A stretch of 64,000 nucleotides of DNA from Nonomuraea indica (GTDB taxonomy: Bacteria; Actinomycetota; Actinomycetes; Streptosporangiales; Streptosporangiaceae), in assembly GCF_002850745.1 (NCBI RefSeq), contig NZ_KZ559467.1, positions 383,319 through 447,318 of the forward strand, in the 5' to 3' direction. Within the stretch, counting starts at the first letter, position 1, and every line of letters starts with the position of its first letter. Position numbers and translations under genes: made by a program. Positions 46,766 to 55,247 of the stretch are shown in pieces. The notes under the pieces were generated by a model. The model searched no databases. It worked only from the letters and a program-made list of their open reading frames with translations, and was not told the origin of the DNA.

Positions 46766-48465
46766 GAAGTGCTCCTCGGAATGACGGTGATCTTGCCGCG
46801 GGTCCGGCCGGACTCCGCTCTGCGGTGGAGGTCGTGCAGGCTGGTCAGCGGGTGCGACTCGGCGATCTCGACGCTGAGCGCCCCCGAGTCGACGAGCGAC
46901 GCCAGCTCGCCCAGCTGGGTGGGGTCGTTGCGGGCGACGAAGTGGGTGGCGAGCGGCGAGTCGACCGGCGTCGCCACGGTGACGATCCGGCCGCCGGGCC
47001 GGACCAGCCCGGCAAGCCGTCGCGCCGCCTCCGGGGCGACGGCCGCGAGGTTGAGCACCACGTCCATGCCGCCGGGCAGCTCGTTCGTGGTGTAGTCGAC
47101 CACCTCGTCGGCGCCGTGACGGCGGACCGCCGCCGCGCTGCGCGGGCTCGCCGTGGCGACCACGGTGGCGCCGGCGCGCTTGGCCAGTTGCACCGCGAAC
47201 ATGCCGACTCCGCCGCCCGCGCCGTTGACCAGGACGCGCGTGCCGGGCGCGATGCGGGCGTGCTCGAAGACCGCCTGCCAGGCGGTGAGCCCGGCGACGG
47301 GAATGGCGGCGGCGTCGGCGAGCGGGATCGTCTCCGGCGCCCGGGCCAGCATGCTCGCGGGCGCCACCGCGTAGTCGGCGGCCGCCCCGTCCACCAGGCC
47401 GATCACCCGGTCGCCCGGCCGTAGCGCCGTCACGCCGGCCCCCACCTCGGCGACCGTGCCGGCCACGTCCCAGCCGAGCGTGTGCGGCAGGGTCACGGGG
47501 AGGACGCCGTCGAGCAGTCCGAGCCGCAGGCCCACCTCCGAGGGGTTGAACGAGGTGGCCGCCACCTCGACGAGCACCTCGCCCGGTCCGGGGGACGGGC
47601 GGGGTATCTCGTCGTAGCTGATCACGGACGCGTCGCCGTACGCGTGGATCCGGGCGGCCCGCATCGTCGCGGGCCGGAAGGCGGGCGCGTGGTCCGCCGC
47701 CCAGGCGTGGAAGGTGCGGGCCGGTCGGCCGGTGACCGCTTCGACGGTGGTCGTCGTGGGACCGGGCGTCCGCGCCAGTGCGGCCTGAGCCTCCAGGATG
47801 CCGTCCGCGACCTCGGGCGGCAGGCCGGAGGCGACCATGCGCTCCCGTGCCTCGCCGGCAGGCGCCTCCTCCCAGCGCACCGGCCGGCCGAGCGCCTCGC
47901 CGATGATCCGCGCCTGCCGTTCCCGGGTGAGCGACTCGGGCCCGGTGAGCAGGTAGGTCGCGCCGTGGTGCGCCCCGCCGGTGAGCGCGCGCACCGCCAC
48001 CGCCGCGATGTCCCGCTCGTCCACCGGCGACATGGCCGCCTGCCCGTACGGCTCGCGGACCACGCCCGCCCGTACCTGGTCGGCCCACTGCAGGGCATTG
48101 GCGGCGAAGGCGTGCGGGCGCAGCACGGTCCACTCCAGGCCCGACTTCTCGACCATCGACTCGACCTCGCGCTCGTGGTCGCGGACGGCGGCCGAGGACA
48201 GGTACACGATCCGGCGAGCCTGTCCGGCGATCACCTCCAGCAGCTCGCGCGCGCCCTCCGCGGTGGTGAACGGCCAGACCAGGAACACGCCCTCGACGCC
48301 GCGAAGCGCCGGAAGCAACGACGTGGGCTCCCGTACGTCACCCACGAATCCGGACGGGTGAGGTTGCCGGGTCAGGGGTCTGGCCTCCGCCCCGGCCTCC
48401 TCCAGTTGCGCGACCACGTGACGCCCGACACGGCCGGTCGCCCCGGTCACCAGAACCGCGCTCAT
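46762..48465 (-). CDS. NmrA-like NAD(P)-binding protein fused to quinone-oxidoreductase (MDR) domain
   Basis: A 567-residue single frame containing two normally separate enzymes. Residues 1-265 are an NmrA/atypical SDR: VLVTGATGRVGRHVVAQLEEAG, VYLSSAAVRDHE, and LRPHAFAANALQWAD. Residues about 272-567 are a zinc-independent medium-chain reductase of the quinone-oxidoreductase type (SPGPGEVLVEVAATSFNPSEVGLR, GWDVAGTVAEVGAGV, VNGAGGGVGMFAVQLAKRAGATV). No stop or frameshift lies between, and a short linker joins them. AAAGGAGAG lies 5 nt before ATG 48465. A role in quinone or electrophile reduction is inferred from the FMN reductase partner. Confidence 0.85.
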   Translation of the reverse strand: MSAVLVTGATGRVGRHVVAQLEEAGAEARPLTRQPHPSGFVGDVREPTSLLPALRGVEGVFLVWPFTTAEGARELLEVIAGQARRIVYLSSAAVRDHEREVESMVEKSGLEWTVLRPHAFAANALQWADQVRAGVVREPYGQAAMSPVDERDIAAVAVRALTGGAHHGATYLLTGPESLTRERQARIIGEALGRPVRWEEAPAGEARERMVASGLPPEVADGILEAQAALARTPGPTTTTVEAVTGRPARTFHAWAADHAPAFRPATMRAARIHAYGDASVISYDEIPRPSPGPGEVLVEVAATSFNPSEVGLRLGLLDGVLPVTLPHTLGWDVAGTVAEVGAGVTALRPGDRVIGLVDGAAADYAVAPASMLARAPETIPLADAAAIPVAGLTAWQAVFEHARIAPGTRVLVNGAGGGVGMFAVQLAKRAGATVVATASPRSAAAVRRHGADEVVDYTTNELPGGMDVVLNLAAVAPEAARRLAGLVRPGGRIVTVATPVDSPLATHFVARNDPTQLGELASLVDSGALSVEIAESHPLTSLHDLHRRAESGRTRGKITVIPRSTS

Positions 48466-48580
48466 CGGCTCTCCTTTCGCCTCGACCACACTAGGAGCGG
48501 CCATGGAGACAACCAATGCGGCAGAGTCTGGTTTTTCTACGCCAGCGTCTCTCGACGCCGACTGAACGTAGACTGACCGC

Positions 48581-49636
48581 GTGGACGTGTTGAGCGACGT
48601 GATGGCCATCGTGCGCACCGGCCGGCCTCGGTCCGCCCGGGTCGAGTGGCGCGCGCCGTGGGGGCAGCGCTTCCCCGCGGTGCCCGGATCGGCGGGCTTC
48701 CAGGTGATCCTGCAGGGCGGCGCGTGGCTGCTCCCGCCCGTGGGCGACCCGGTGCAGCTCTACGTCGGTGACGTGGTGTTCTTCCCCCACGGGCACGGCT
48801 ACGCCCTGGCCGACGGGCCGGCGACGCCCGTGGCGGAGGCCGCGTGCGACCCGGCGGAGGAGGGCTCGCTGTTCGCCTCGGCGTCCATCGACGGGCCGGG
48901 CGTGACGACGGTGACGCTCTGCGGCGGCTACCGGCTCGACGCCGGCCGGGCCCACCCCGTGCTGCGCGACCTGCCCGAGATGATCCACCTGCCCGCCCGG
49001 CTCGGCCACCACCCCGAGCTGCGCGCGGCCGTCGACCTGCTGGCCGCCGAGATCACCGCTCCCCGGCTGGGCGCCGACACGGTCGTCGGCTCCCTTCTCG
49101 ACACGCTGCTCGTGTACATCCTGCGGGCCTGGTTCGCGGCGGAACGCGAGCACTGCCAGGGGGGCGGATGGGCCGCGGCGCTGGGCGACCCCTCGGTCAG
49201 CGCCGCCCTCGACGCCATGCACCGCGACCCCGCCCGTCCCTGGACCGTCCAGGAGCTCGGCGCCCGCGCGGGCCTGTCCCGGGCCGCCTTCTCGCGCCGC
49301 TTCACCGCCCTGGTCGGGCAGCCGCCGCTGGCCTACCTCACCTGGTGGCGCCTGGCCACCGCCGCCCGCCTCCTGCGCCGGTCCGGCCACTCGCTGGGCG
49401 AGATCGCAGCCCGGGTCGGCTACGGCTCGGAGTTCGCGTTCGCCAACGCCTTCAAACGCGAGTACGGCATGCCGCCCGGCCGCTACCGCCGCGAGGCGTG
49501 CCCGCCGCCGCCCGACGCCGCCGCCTGGTCACCGCGCCCGGCCCACCTCGCGGAGGGGAGCCCCGACCCCGCCGGCCCTCGCGCCGGCGAGCGGGCAGGG
49601 GACGACGCCGGACGGGTGCTGCCCACCGGCGCCTGA
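48581..49636 (+). CDS. AraC-family regulator with cupin_6 sensor
   Basis: A 351-residue regulator: an N-terminal cupin-type domain (residues 15-165, DVVFFPHGHGYALADGP) of the class that represses oxidoreductase genes. The C-terminal double helix-turn-helix is WTVQELGARAGLSRAAFSRRFTALVGQPPLAYLTWWRL and IAARVGYGSEFAFANAFKREYGMPPGRYR. The tail of about 50 residues is Pro/Ala-rich. GTG 48581 follows TAGACT (48569-48574) by 6 nt, so the message is probably leaderless. It faces the fusion/FMN reductase operon across 115 bp, its likely target. Confidence 0.85.
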   Translation: MDVLSDVMAIVRTGRPRSARVEWRAPWGQRFPAVPGSAGFQVILQGGAWLLPPVGDPVQLYVGDVVFFPHGHGYALADGPATPVAEAACDPAEEGSLFASASIDGPGVTTVTLCGGYRLDAGRAHPVLRDLPEMIHLPARLGHHPELRAAVDLLAAEITAPRLGADTVVGSLLDTLLVYILRAWFAAEREHCQGGGWAAALGDPSVSAALDAMHRDPARPWTVQELGARAGLSRAAFSRRFTALVGQPPLAYLTWWRLATAARLLRRSGHSLGEIAARVGYGSEFAFANAFKREYGMPPGRYRREACPPPPDAAAWSPRPAHLAEGSPDPAGPRAGERAGDDAGRVLPTGA

Positions 49637-49647
49637 GGGCGTCGGAG

Positions 49648-51075
49648 TCACAGGCCCTGGGGCAGCCGGAAGACGCGGGCCGGGTCGTAGACGGCCTTGA
49701 CCCGCGTGAGCCGGGCCGCGTTGGCGCCGTAGTAGGCCGTGCGCCAGTCCGTCAGGTCCGGGTCGGCGTAGTTGACGTAGGCGTGGTCGCCGAGGTGCGG
49801 GGCCAGATCGGCGTGGACCCGGCGCAGCCACGTGCGGTCCCGGCCGTCGGCGTTGTACTGCACGCTGAACAGCGCCGCCCGGTGCGGGAAGGCCGTCGCG
49901 TCCGGCCGGACCCGTGCCACCGCGCCGCCGAGCGCGTCCAGCATCACCATGTGCCCGCCGGGCCGCGCCACCCCGGCCACCAGCGCCCGCACGCCGTCGG
50001 GCGGCAGCGGCCGGTAGGCCAGGTGCGACTTGGCCACGTAGACCGCCCGGCCCAGCCGCCCGTGCGGGGCCGGATGGCACTGGGCCACCGACAGCGACGA
50101 GCAGCCGCCCATCACCTTCATGGCCTCCAGGTGCGAGGTGCGGGTGACCGAGCGGGACGACGGGCGGCCCGCCCGCGCCACGAGCGGGCCGAGCAGCCGG
50201 TCCAGCTCCGCCCGGCCGCCCCGGTGGACGCCGGACAGCCGCACCTCCGGCCCGCCCGCGCCGCGCGCGAGGGTGAGCGAGGACCACAGCTCGTCGGGCG
50301 CGCCCGGCGCCCACGCCTGCCAGGCCCGTACGGCCGCGGCCGCCCTGGACCACGGCCAGCTCAGGAAGAACACGTGGAGGTCCCGGGCCGGATGGGTGCG
50401 GAAGGTGAACGACACGGCGACGCCGAAGTTGCCGCCGCCACCGCCCCGGCAGGCCCAGAACAGGTCGGGGTGGCGCCGCTCGTCACAGGTGAGCAGGTGG
50501 CCGTCCGCCGTGACGATGTCGATCGACTCCATCGCGTCGCAGGTCAGGCCGTACAGGCGGGACATCACGCCGATCCCGCCGCCGAGCGCGAGGCCGCTCA
50601 GCCCGACCGTCGGGCAGGTGCCCGCCGGGATGCTCACCCCGTGCCGGGCCAGCTTCGCGTACACGTCGATCAGCTTCGCGCCCGCGCCGATCGTGGCGCG
50701 GCCGTCGCGGTGGCGGACGGCGTCCATCCGGGAGACGTCCACGACCAGCCCCGTGCCGGTGGACCAGCCCCCGTAGGAGTGGCCGCCGGAGCGGGCGGTG
50801 ACCGGCAGCCGGTGCTCGCGGACGAACGCCAGGCAGCGGGACACGTCGGCCGCGCCGGCGCAGTAGGCGACGCCGCTGGGCCGCACCGCGTCGTAGACCG
50901 GGTTGAACAGGCGCCGGGCCGCGCCGTACCGGGAGTCGCCGGGCAGGACGAGCGTCCCGGCGAGCCGGCGGCGCAGCCCCGCCCAGTCGGGCGCCGCACC
51001 GTGCTCCCGCCCGGCTCGGGCGTGCCCGAGCAGCGGCGTCACCGCGGCGGCGCGGAGGAAGTCGCGACGGTCCAT
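49648..51075 (-). CDS. Tat-exported FAD oxidoreductase of the berberine-bridge type
   Basis: A 475-residue protein with a twin-arginine start (MDRRDFLRAAAVTPLLG), an FAD PCMH-type domain and a C-terminal BBE domain ending HAYVNYADPDLTDWRTAYYGANAARLTRVKAVYDP. Both residues used for bicovalent FAD attachment are present: His in TARSGGHSYGG and Cys in PAGTCPTVGLSGLALGGG. Such enzymes oxidise sugars, alcohols or secondary metabolites with oxygen; the substrate is unknown. GGAGG lies 5 nt before ATG 51075. Export of a folded flavoprotein fits the Tat signal. Confidence 0.88.
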   Translation of the reverse strand: MDRRDFLRAAAVTPLLGHARAGREHGAAPDWAGLRRRLAGTLVLPGDSRYGAARRLFNPVYDAVRPSGVAYCAGAADVSRCLAFVREHRLPVTARSGGHSYGGWSTGTGLVVDVSRMDAVRHRDGRATIGAGAKLIDVYAKLARHGVSIPAGTCPTVGLSGLALGGGIGVMSRLYGLTCDAMESIDIVTADGHLLTCDERRHPDLFWACRGGGGGNFGVAVSFTFRTHPARDLHVFFLSWPWSRAAAAVRAWQAWAPGAPDELWSSLTLARGAGGPEVRLSGVHRGGRAELDRLLGPLVARAGRPSSRSVTRTSHLEAMKVMGGCSSLSVAQCHPAPHGRLGRAVYVAKSHLAYRPLPPDGVRALVAGVARPGGHMVMLDALGGAVARVRPDATAFPHRAALFSVQYNADGRDRTWLRRVHADLAPHLGDHAYVNYADPDLTDWRTAYYGANAARLTRVKAVYDPARVFRLPQGL

Positions 51076-51139
51076 GGGGCCTCCGATGATCGGTACGGGC
51101 ACATGGGAGAGACGCTGTCCCAGTATGTCTGGTTCGGGT

Positions 51140-51176
51140 GCTCGGCCCGCCCGGACGCACTTCGGACGGGCCGAGC
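51140..51176 (-). terminator. Terminator of the NuoF-ferredoxin gene
   Basis: GCTCGGCCCG (51140-51149) pairs with CGGGCCGAGC (51167-51176); in the minus direction it starts 4 bases after the stop. Confidence 0.6.
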
Positions 51177-51179
51177 GGC

Positions 51180-52682
51180 TCATCCCGACCTGACCGTCAC
51201 CGGCGTGGTCTCCGCCAGGCGCAGCGCCAGCGCCGGGCACATGTCCACCGCCCGGCGCGCCTCCTTCACCATCCAGCCGGGCACGGTCCGGAACGACGGG
51301 AACCCGAACCCGTCCAGCTCCACGAACTCCGGCAGCAGGTGCGCGCACAGCCCGTGCCCCTGGCAGCGGCTCCAGTCGACGTCGAGGCGGTAGTCGGGCT
51401 CCACCTCCGGTTCGGGCAGCGGCAGCACGCCGCGCACCGGCCGGCCGCACGAGCCGTAGTCGCGGTGGACCGCGATCTCGCTCTCGAACGTGTCCAGCGC
51501 CGACAGCACGAACCTGGCCGTGCCGTCCGGGTGGAAACAGGCTCCCCGCCGCTCGACGGTGCGCACGGCCCGGCGGACCGCGTCGGTGGAGCCGCTGCCC
51601 TCGGTCAGCTCGATGAGCTGCCTGGCCACCTCGGGCAGGCCCAGCCGGCACGGCCCGCACTGGCCCGTCGACTGCGAGGCCAGGTAGGCGGTGATCCGGG
51701 CGGCCTCGCCGAGCGGGCAGGTCGTCTCGCCGAGCGGCACGACGATCCCGGCGCCGAGGTCGGCCCCCGCGGCCTTCATGCCCGCCCGCGAGATCACCGC
51801 GTTGACGGCCGCCTCCGGGCTCAGCCAGGCGCCGTGGTAGCCGCCCACCAGCACGCCGTCGCCCGGATCGGCGTCGCACACGTCGAGCACGTCGGCCAGC
51901 AGGGTGCCGGTCGGCACCTCCACGACGGCGTTGCGGCAGGCGCTGCCGCCCATGGTCAGCAGCACCGTGCCGGGCTCCCGGCTGGTGCCCACCTCGGCGT
52001 ACGCCTCCGGCCCGAGCTCGGCCAGCAGGGCGAGCTGCGCGTAGGTCTCGGTGTTGGACAGCAGCGTGGGCAGCCCGTCCACCCCGCTCTGCGCGGCCCT
52101 GCGCTTGCGGCCGGGCGGGATGCCCTCCAGCCCGTTCACGGCGTTCACGAGCGCGCCCCCCTCGCCGGAGATGAACCGCTCCTGCAGCCCGACCACGCGG
52201 ATCGGGATGTGGCTCTCGGCGGCGCCCGCGACCTTCGCGGCCCGGCGCTCGTTCACGGCGGCGGTGATCGACGCCTCGGCCACCTCGCCGGTGGCGGTCG
52301 CGACGACCACCTCGCGGGCGTTCAGCGCCTCGGCCGCCAGCACCGCGCCGTCGAGCACCAGGTGCGGGGCGCGGGTGAGCAGCATGGCGTCCTTGGAACT
52401 GGCCGGCTCGCCCTCGGCTCCGTTGACCAGCACGACGCTCTCGCGCGACCCGGCCGCCTCGGCGACCGCGCGCAGCTTGCGGCCGAACGGGAACGCCGCC
52501 CCGCCCCTGCCGCGCATGTCCACCTCGTTCGCCATGGAGACGAGGGACTCCACGTCACGGGGGACGGGTTCGCCGTGCACGGTGCGGTGGGCGGGCAGGT
52601 CCAGGCGCCGGGTGTGCTCCAGCCCGGCGGTCAGCCGCGCCGGCCCCAGCCGGATCACCTCGGGCACTCGGTGCGGGATCAC
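51180..52682 (-). CDS. NuoF-like flavoprotein fused to a C-terminal ferredoxin
   Basis: A 500-residue cytoplasmic protein. Residues about 50-390 resemble the NADH/FMN subunit NuoF/HymB: the FMN loop MRGRGGAAFPFGRKLRAV, NGAEGEPASSKD, and the iron-sulfur region ASQSTGQCGPCRLGLP with a distal Cys in RRGACFHPDG. The first of the usual three clustered cysteines is Thr, as in several actinobacterial relatives. Residues about 430-500 form a ferredoxin (RCQGHGLCAHLLPEF ... AVDMCPALAL) whose His-for-Cys pattern indicates a [3Fe-4S] cluster. It starts 43 bp after a ferric-reductase-like membrane protein gene and probably feeds it electrons. Confidence 0.85.
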   Translation of the reverse strand: MIPHRVPEVIRLGPARLTAGLEHTRRLDLPAHRTVHGEPVPRDVESLVSMANEVDMRGRGGAAFPFGRKLRAVAEAAGSRESVVLVNGAEGEPASSKDAMLLTRAPHLVLDGAVLAAEALNAREVVVATATGEVAEASITAAVNERRAAKVAGAAESHIPIRVVGLQERFISGEGGALVNAVNGLEGIPPGRKRRAAQSGVDGLPTLLSNTETYAQLALLAELGPEAYAEVGTSREPGTVLLTMGGSACRNAVVEVPTGTLLADVLDVCDADPGDGVLVGGYHGAWLSPEAAVNAVISRAGMKAAGADLGAGIVVPLGETTCPLGEAARITAYLASQSTGQCGPCRLGLPEVARQLIELTEGSGSTDAVRRAVRTVERRGACFHPDGTARFVLSALDTFESEIAVHRDYGSCGRPVRGVLPLPEPEVEPDYRLDVDWSRCQGHGLCAHLLPEFVELDGFGFPSFRTVPGWMVKEARRAVDMCPALALRLAETTPVTVRSG

Positions 52683-52725
52683 ATGGCCTCCTGGGCGTCG
52701 CTCCGGGGTGTCGTCCAGCGGGGGG

Positions 52726-53505
52726 TCATCCTGCCTCCCGGTACCTGCGCCGGGCGGCGGCGAGGCTCACCGGCGCGTTGATCTCTTCGGGGCGTACGAG
52801 CGGCTCGGCCGAGACCGCCGGGCCCGCCACGGACTCCGGCAGGGTGACGGGCCTGAGCAGCGTGGCCAGCACCCGCACCAGCAGGGCCGCGCCGACCGCG
52901 GCGAGGCACGCCGCGTACGACCAGACCACCCAGCCGGCGGCGGGCCGGCCCGCGGTCAGCCCGTGCAGCACCGCGACCGGCCAGGCGAGGTAGGCCCCGC
53001 CGTGCAGCAGCCGCCACATCCACGGCCGCCCGCTGACCGCGAACCGGCCGCGGACGACACCCGTCACGAGCACCATGACGAGGAGGTTGAACGAGACCGC
53101 GCCGAGCGCCACCCAGAGCCCTGCGGTCGGCAGCAGGACGGCGGTGACCGGCACGTGGCTCAGCGTCATCATGAGGACCACGTGCGTCACCAGGTAGCCG
53201 AGGCCGATGACGGCGGTGGCCCGGTGCGCGAGCTGAGCCCGCACCCGGTTGGCCGGGGAGAGGAAGACCCGCTCGGTGGTGAGCAGGCCCAGCCCGACGG
53301 TCGCGGTGAACAGCATGAGCGCGAACACGCCCGCGTACAACTCGAGGAAGGCCACCCCACGGCCCAGGAGCGCCATCCCGCGTTCGGTCCTGGCCAGGGC
53401 GAACACGGACAGCGCCACGGCGGCGATGGCGGCGCTCGCCGCCAGCCGGACATTGCGGGTGTCCAGCCTGGTGGGGGCGTGCCGGGGGGTTCGTCTGTGG
53501 AGCAT
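52726..53505 (-). CDS. Ferric-reductase-like haem membrane protein
   Basis: A 259-residue protein with six predicted membrane helices (about residues 20-38, 45-68, 85-110, 118-142, 150-172, 185-210). Histidines are spaced in helices for haem b binding (RAQLAHRATAVIGLGYLVTHVV, WRLLHGGAYLAWPVAVLHGL), as in ferric-reductase/cytochrome b561-like transmembrane domains. The C-terminus is cytoplasmic. It probably passes electrons across the membrane, supplied by the NuoF-ferredoxin protein encoded downstream in the same operon. ATG 53505 has GGAGG about 11 nt upstream. Confidence 0.82.
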   Translation of the reverse strand: MLHRRTPRHAPTRLDTRNVRLAASAAIAAVALSVFALARTERGMALLGRGVAFLELYAGVFALMLFTATVGLGLLTTERVFLSPANRVRAQLAHRATAVIGLGYLVTHVVLMMTLSHVPVTAVLLPTAGLWVALGAVSFNLLVMVLVTGVVRGRFAVSGRPWMWRLLHGGAYLAWPVAVLHGLTAGRPAAGWVVWSYAACLAAVGAALLVRVLATLLRPVTLPESVAGPAVSAEPLVRPEEINAPVSLAAARRRYREAG

Positions 53506-53596
53506 GGATAGGTTTCCCTCCAAGGTCGGTTGAGGGCGCGCCTCGGGAGGGTCAGGCAAGCCTGACGGCGCCGCCCGACCGGGTCACCCGCCCGAT

Positions 53597-53638
53597 CCCG
53601 CCCCTGCTCCCGCCGGGGGAGGCGGGAGCAGGGGCGGG
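53597..53638 (-). terminator. 18-bp perfect stem terminator
   Basis: 53597-53614 and 53621-53638 are perfectly complementary around a 6-nt loop, the longest perfect stem noticed in the window. In the minus direction it ends the DUF4142-DUF1996 operon. Confidence 0.8.
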
Positions 53639-53684
53639 GGGGGCGGGGGGGCCGGGGCGGGCGGCCGGGTGGGGCGGGGTCAGG

Positions 53685-55247
53685 TCAGCAGCGGCGGCCC
53701 CGGTTGATGCAGTCGACCACGAAGCGCATCAGCCGGTCGGGCATGACGTTGGCGAAGTCCGCGTGATCGGTGATCGGGTTGTGCAGCTGTTCCGGGAACG
53801 CGTCCAAGGCGTACGACGGGCCCTGCGGAACGGAGTACGTGAGGGTCATCCGCAGCTGCGGGACGGGCCTGGTCCCCTGAGGACAGGCGCCGCTCTGGTC
53901 GGGGAAGACCACGTGCGAGCGGTGGTTGGCGCTGTCGGTGTTCTGACCGTCCCAGCAGCTTGGGAAATCCAGAATACGCATCACCTGACTGCCGCGCGGG
54001 CAAAGCGGATATTTGGTGGTGATCCGGTTGTTGAAGCCGCTGCACGTCCAGGCGGCGCGGGCGTTGGCCCCGCCGTTCGTGGCGGCCTTGGCGTCACCCG
54101 TGATCAGCCGCAGGAACCTCGGCATCGGGCTGACGCGGGCGGCCGAGTTGCCCCGGAACTGCAGGATCACCTGGCGGGGCCGCAGCACGCGGCCGACGTT
54201 GCCGTCCGGGTCCTCGATGTTGTCGTCCACCCGGCGGTCACGCAGCACCGGCCAGAAGTAGGTCGACCTGTCGCCCAGCCGGCAGGTGGTGCCCGCCGCC
54301 GCGAGGCTCTGGTCGGTGGAGAAGGCGTCCGTCGACAGGTTGCCGACGTAGTCGTGCAGGTGGTGGGCGCCGTTGGACACCCCGGGGGCGACGATGAAGT
54401 TGTCCGGGTTGTTGTGCCCGTTCTGGTTCGTGCCGCAGCGGGAGACGAACGAACCGCGCGAGCCACGGCGGCCGCCGGGCGGGTCGATGGAGGTCGGCTG
54501 GACCTGGCGGATGTCGACGAAGTCGGTCACGAACGGGCCGAGGTCGGCGCAGTCGCCGTCGCCGCCGCCACCGGTGGGGGACGGCGACGGGCTGGAGGTG
54601 GGGCGCTGGGTGGGCCGGCGGCGGAACTGCTGCCCCTGCTCCTGGTCCTGGGCGCCCGGGTCCCGCGCGTCCTGGTCCTGGCCCGGGTCCTGGTCCTGGC
54701 CCGGATCCTGACCCTGCTCGGGGTCGCGGTTCCGGTCCTGGTCCGGGTTCCGGTTCGGGTTCGGGTCCTGGTTCGGGTCGCCCTGGTCCTGGCCGCCGGG
54801 GTCCTCGATCCGGTCGGCGGGGATCTCGACCGGGTCGAGCGACCGGGCGAGGGCGCCGCCGCCCGAGACGGGCTGGTCGCCGTCCTGCTGCCGGCCGATG
54901 CCGTCCTGGCCGTTCCCCACGTCCTGGCCGTCCTGGCCGTCCTGGCCGTCCTGGCCGTTCTGGTCGCCGGGGTTCTGTCCGTCGGGGTTCCGCCCCTGGT
55001 CCTGGCCGCCGGGGTCCTGTCCGCCGGGGTCCTGTCCCTGGTCCTCGTCGCGGCTTCGGTCCTGGTCCTGGTTCGGGTCCTGGTCCTGGCCGCGCCGGCG
55101 CTGGGACTGCGACTGCCCCGGGTTCTCGCCCGGCTCGCAGTGATCCGCGAGCACCGGACCGGCGCTGATGACGGCGGCGGACACCAGCCCGCCCGCCACC
55201 ACGGCCAGGGCCGACACGGCCGCGGCCAGGCGTCTGGAACTACTCAT
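53685..55247 (-). CDS. Secreted DUF1996 protein with Asp/Gln/Pro/Gly-rich repeat region
   Basis: A 520-residue exported protein: a Sec signal (about 1-34, ending VLADHC), then about 160 residues of low-complexity sequence made of DQD, GQDPGG, NPDQ and PDQD units. A Ser/Pro linker leads to the DUF1996 domain (about 230-520), with NPDNFIVAPGVSNGAHHLHDYVGN, RSTYFWPVLRD, CSGFNNRITTKYPLCPRG and FPSCWDG. DUF1996 occurs in secreted proteins of fungi and actinobacteria; it has His-rich and Cys-rich motifs but no known activity. The repeat codons are themselves repetitive (gaccagg), so length variation is likely. The start overlaps the DUF4142 stop by 4 nt. Confidence 0.85.
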   Translation of the reverse strand: MSSSRRLAAAVSALAVVAGGLVSAAVISAGPVLADHCEPGENPGQSQSQRRRGQDQDPNQDQDRSRDEDQGQDPGGQDPGGQDQGRNPDGQNPGDQNGQDGQDGQDGQDVGNGQDGIGRQQDGDQPVSGGGALARSLDPVEIPADRIEDPGGQDQGDPNQDPNPNRNPDQDRNRDPEQGQDPGQDQDPGQDQDARDPGAQDQEQGQQFRRRPTQRPTSSPSPSPTGGGGDGDCADLGPFVTDFVDIRQVQPTSIDPPGGRRGSRGSFVSRCGTNQNGHNNPDNFIVAPGVSNGAHHLHDYVGNLSTDAFSTDQSLAAAGTTCRLGDRSTYFWPVLRDRRVDDNIEDPDGNVGRVLRPRQVILQFRGNSAARVSPMPRFLRLITGDAKAATNGGANARAAWTCSGFNNRITTKYPLCPRGSQVMRILDFPSCWDGQNTDSANHRSHVVFPDQSGACPQGTRPVPQLRMTLTYSVPQGPSYALDAFPEQLHNPITDHADFANVMPDRLMRFVVDCINRGRRC

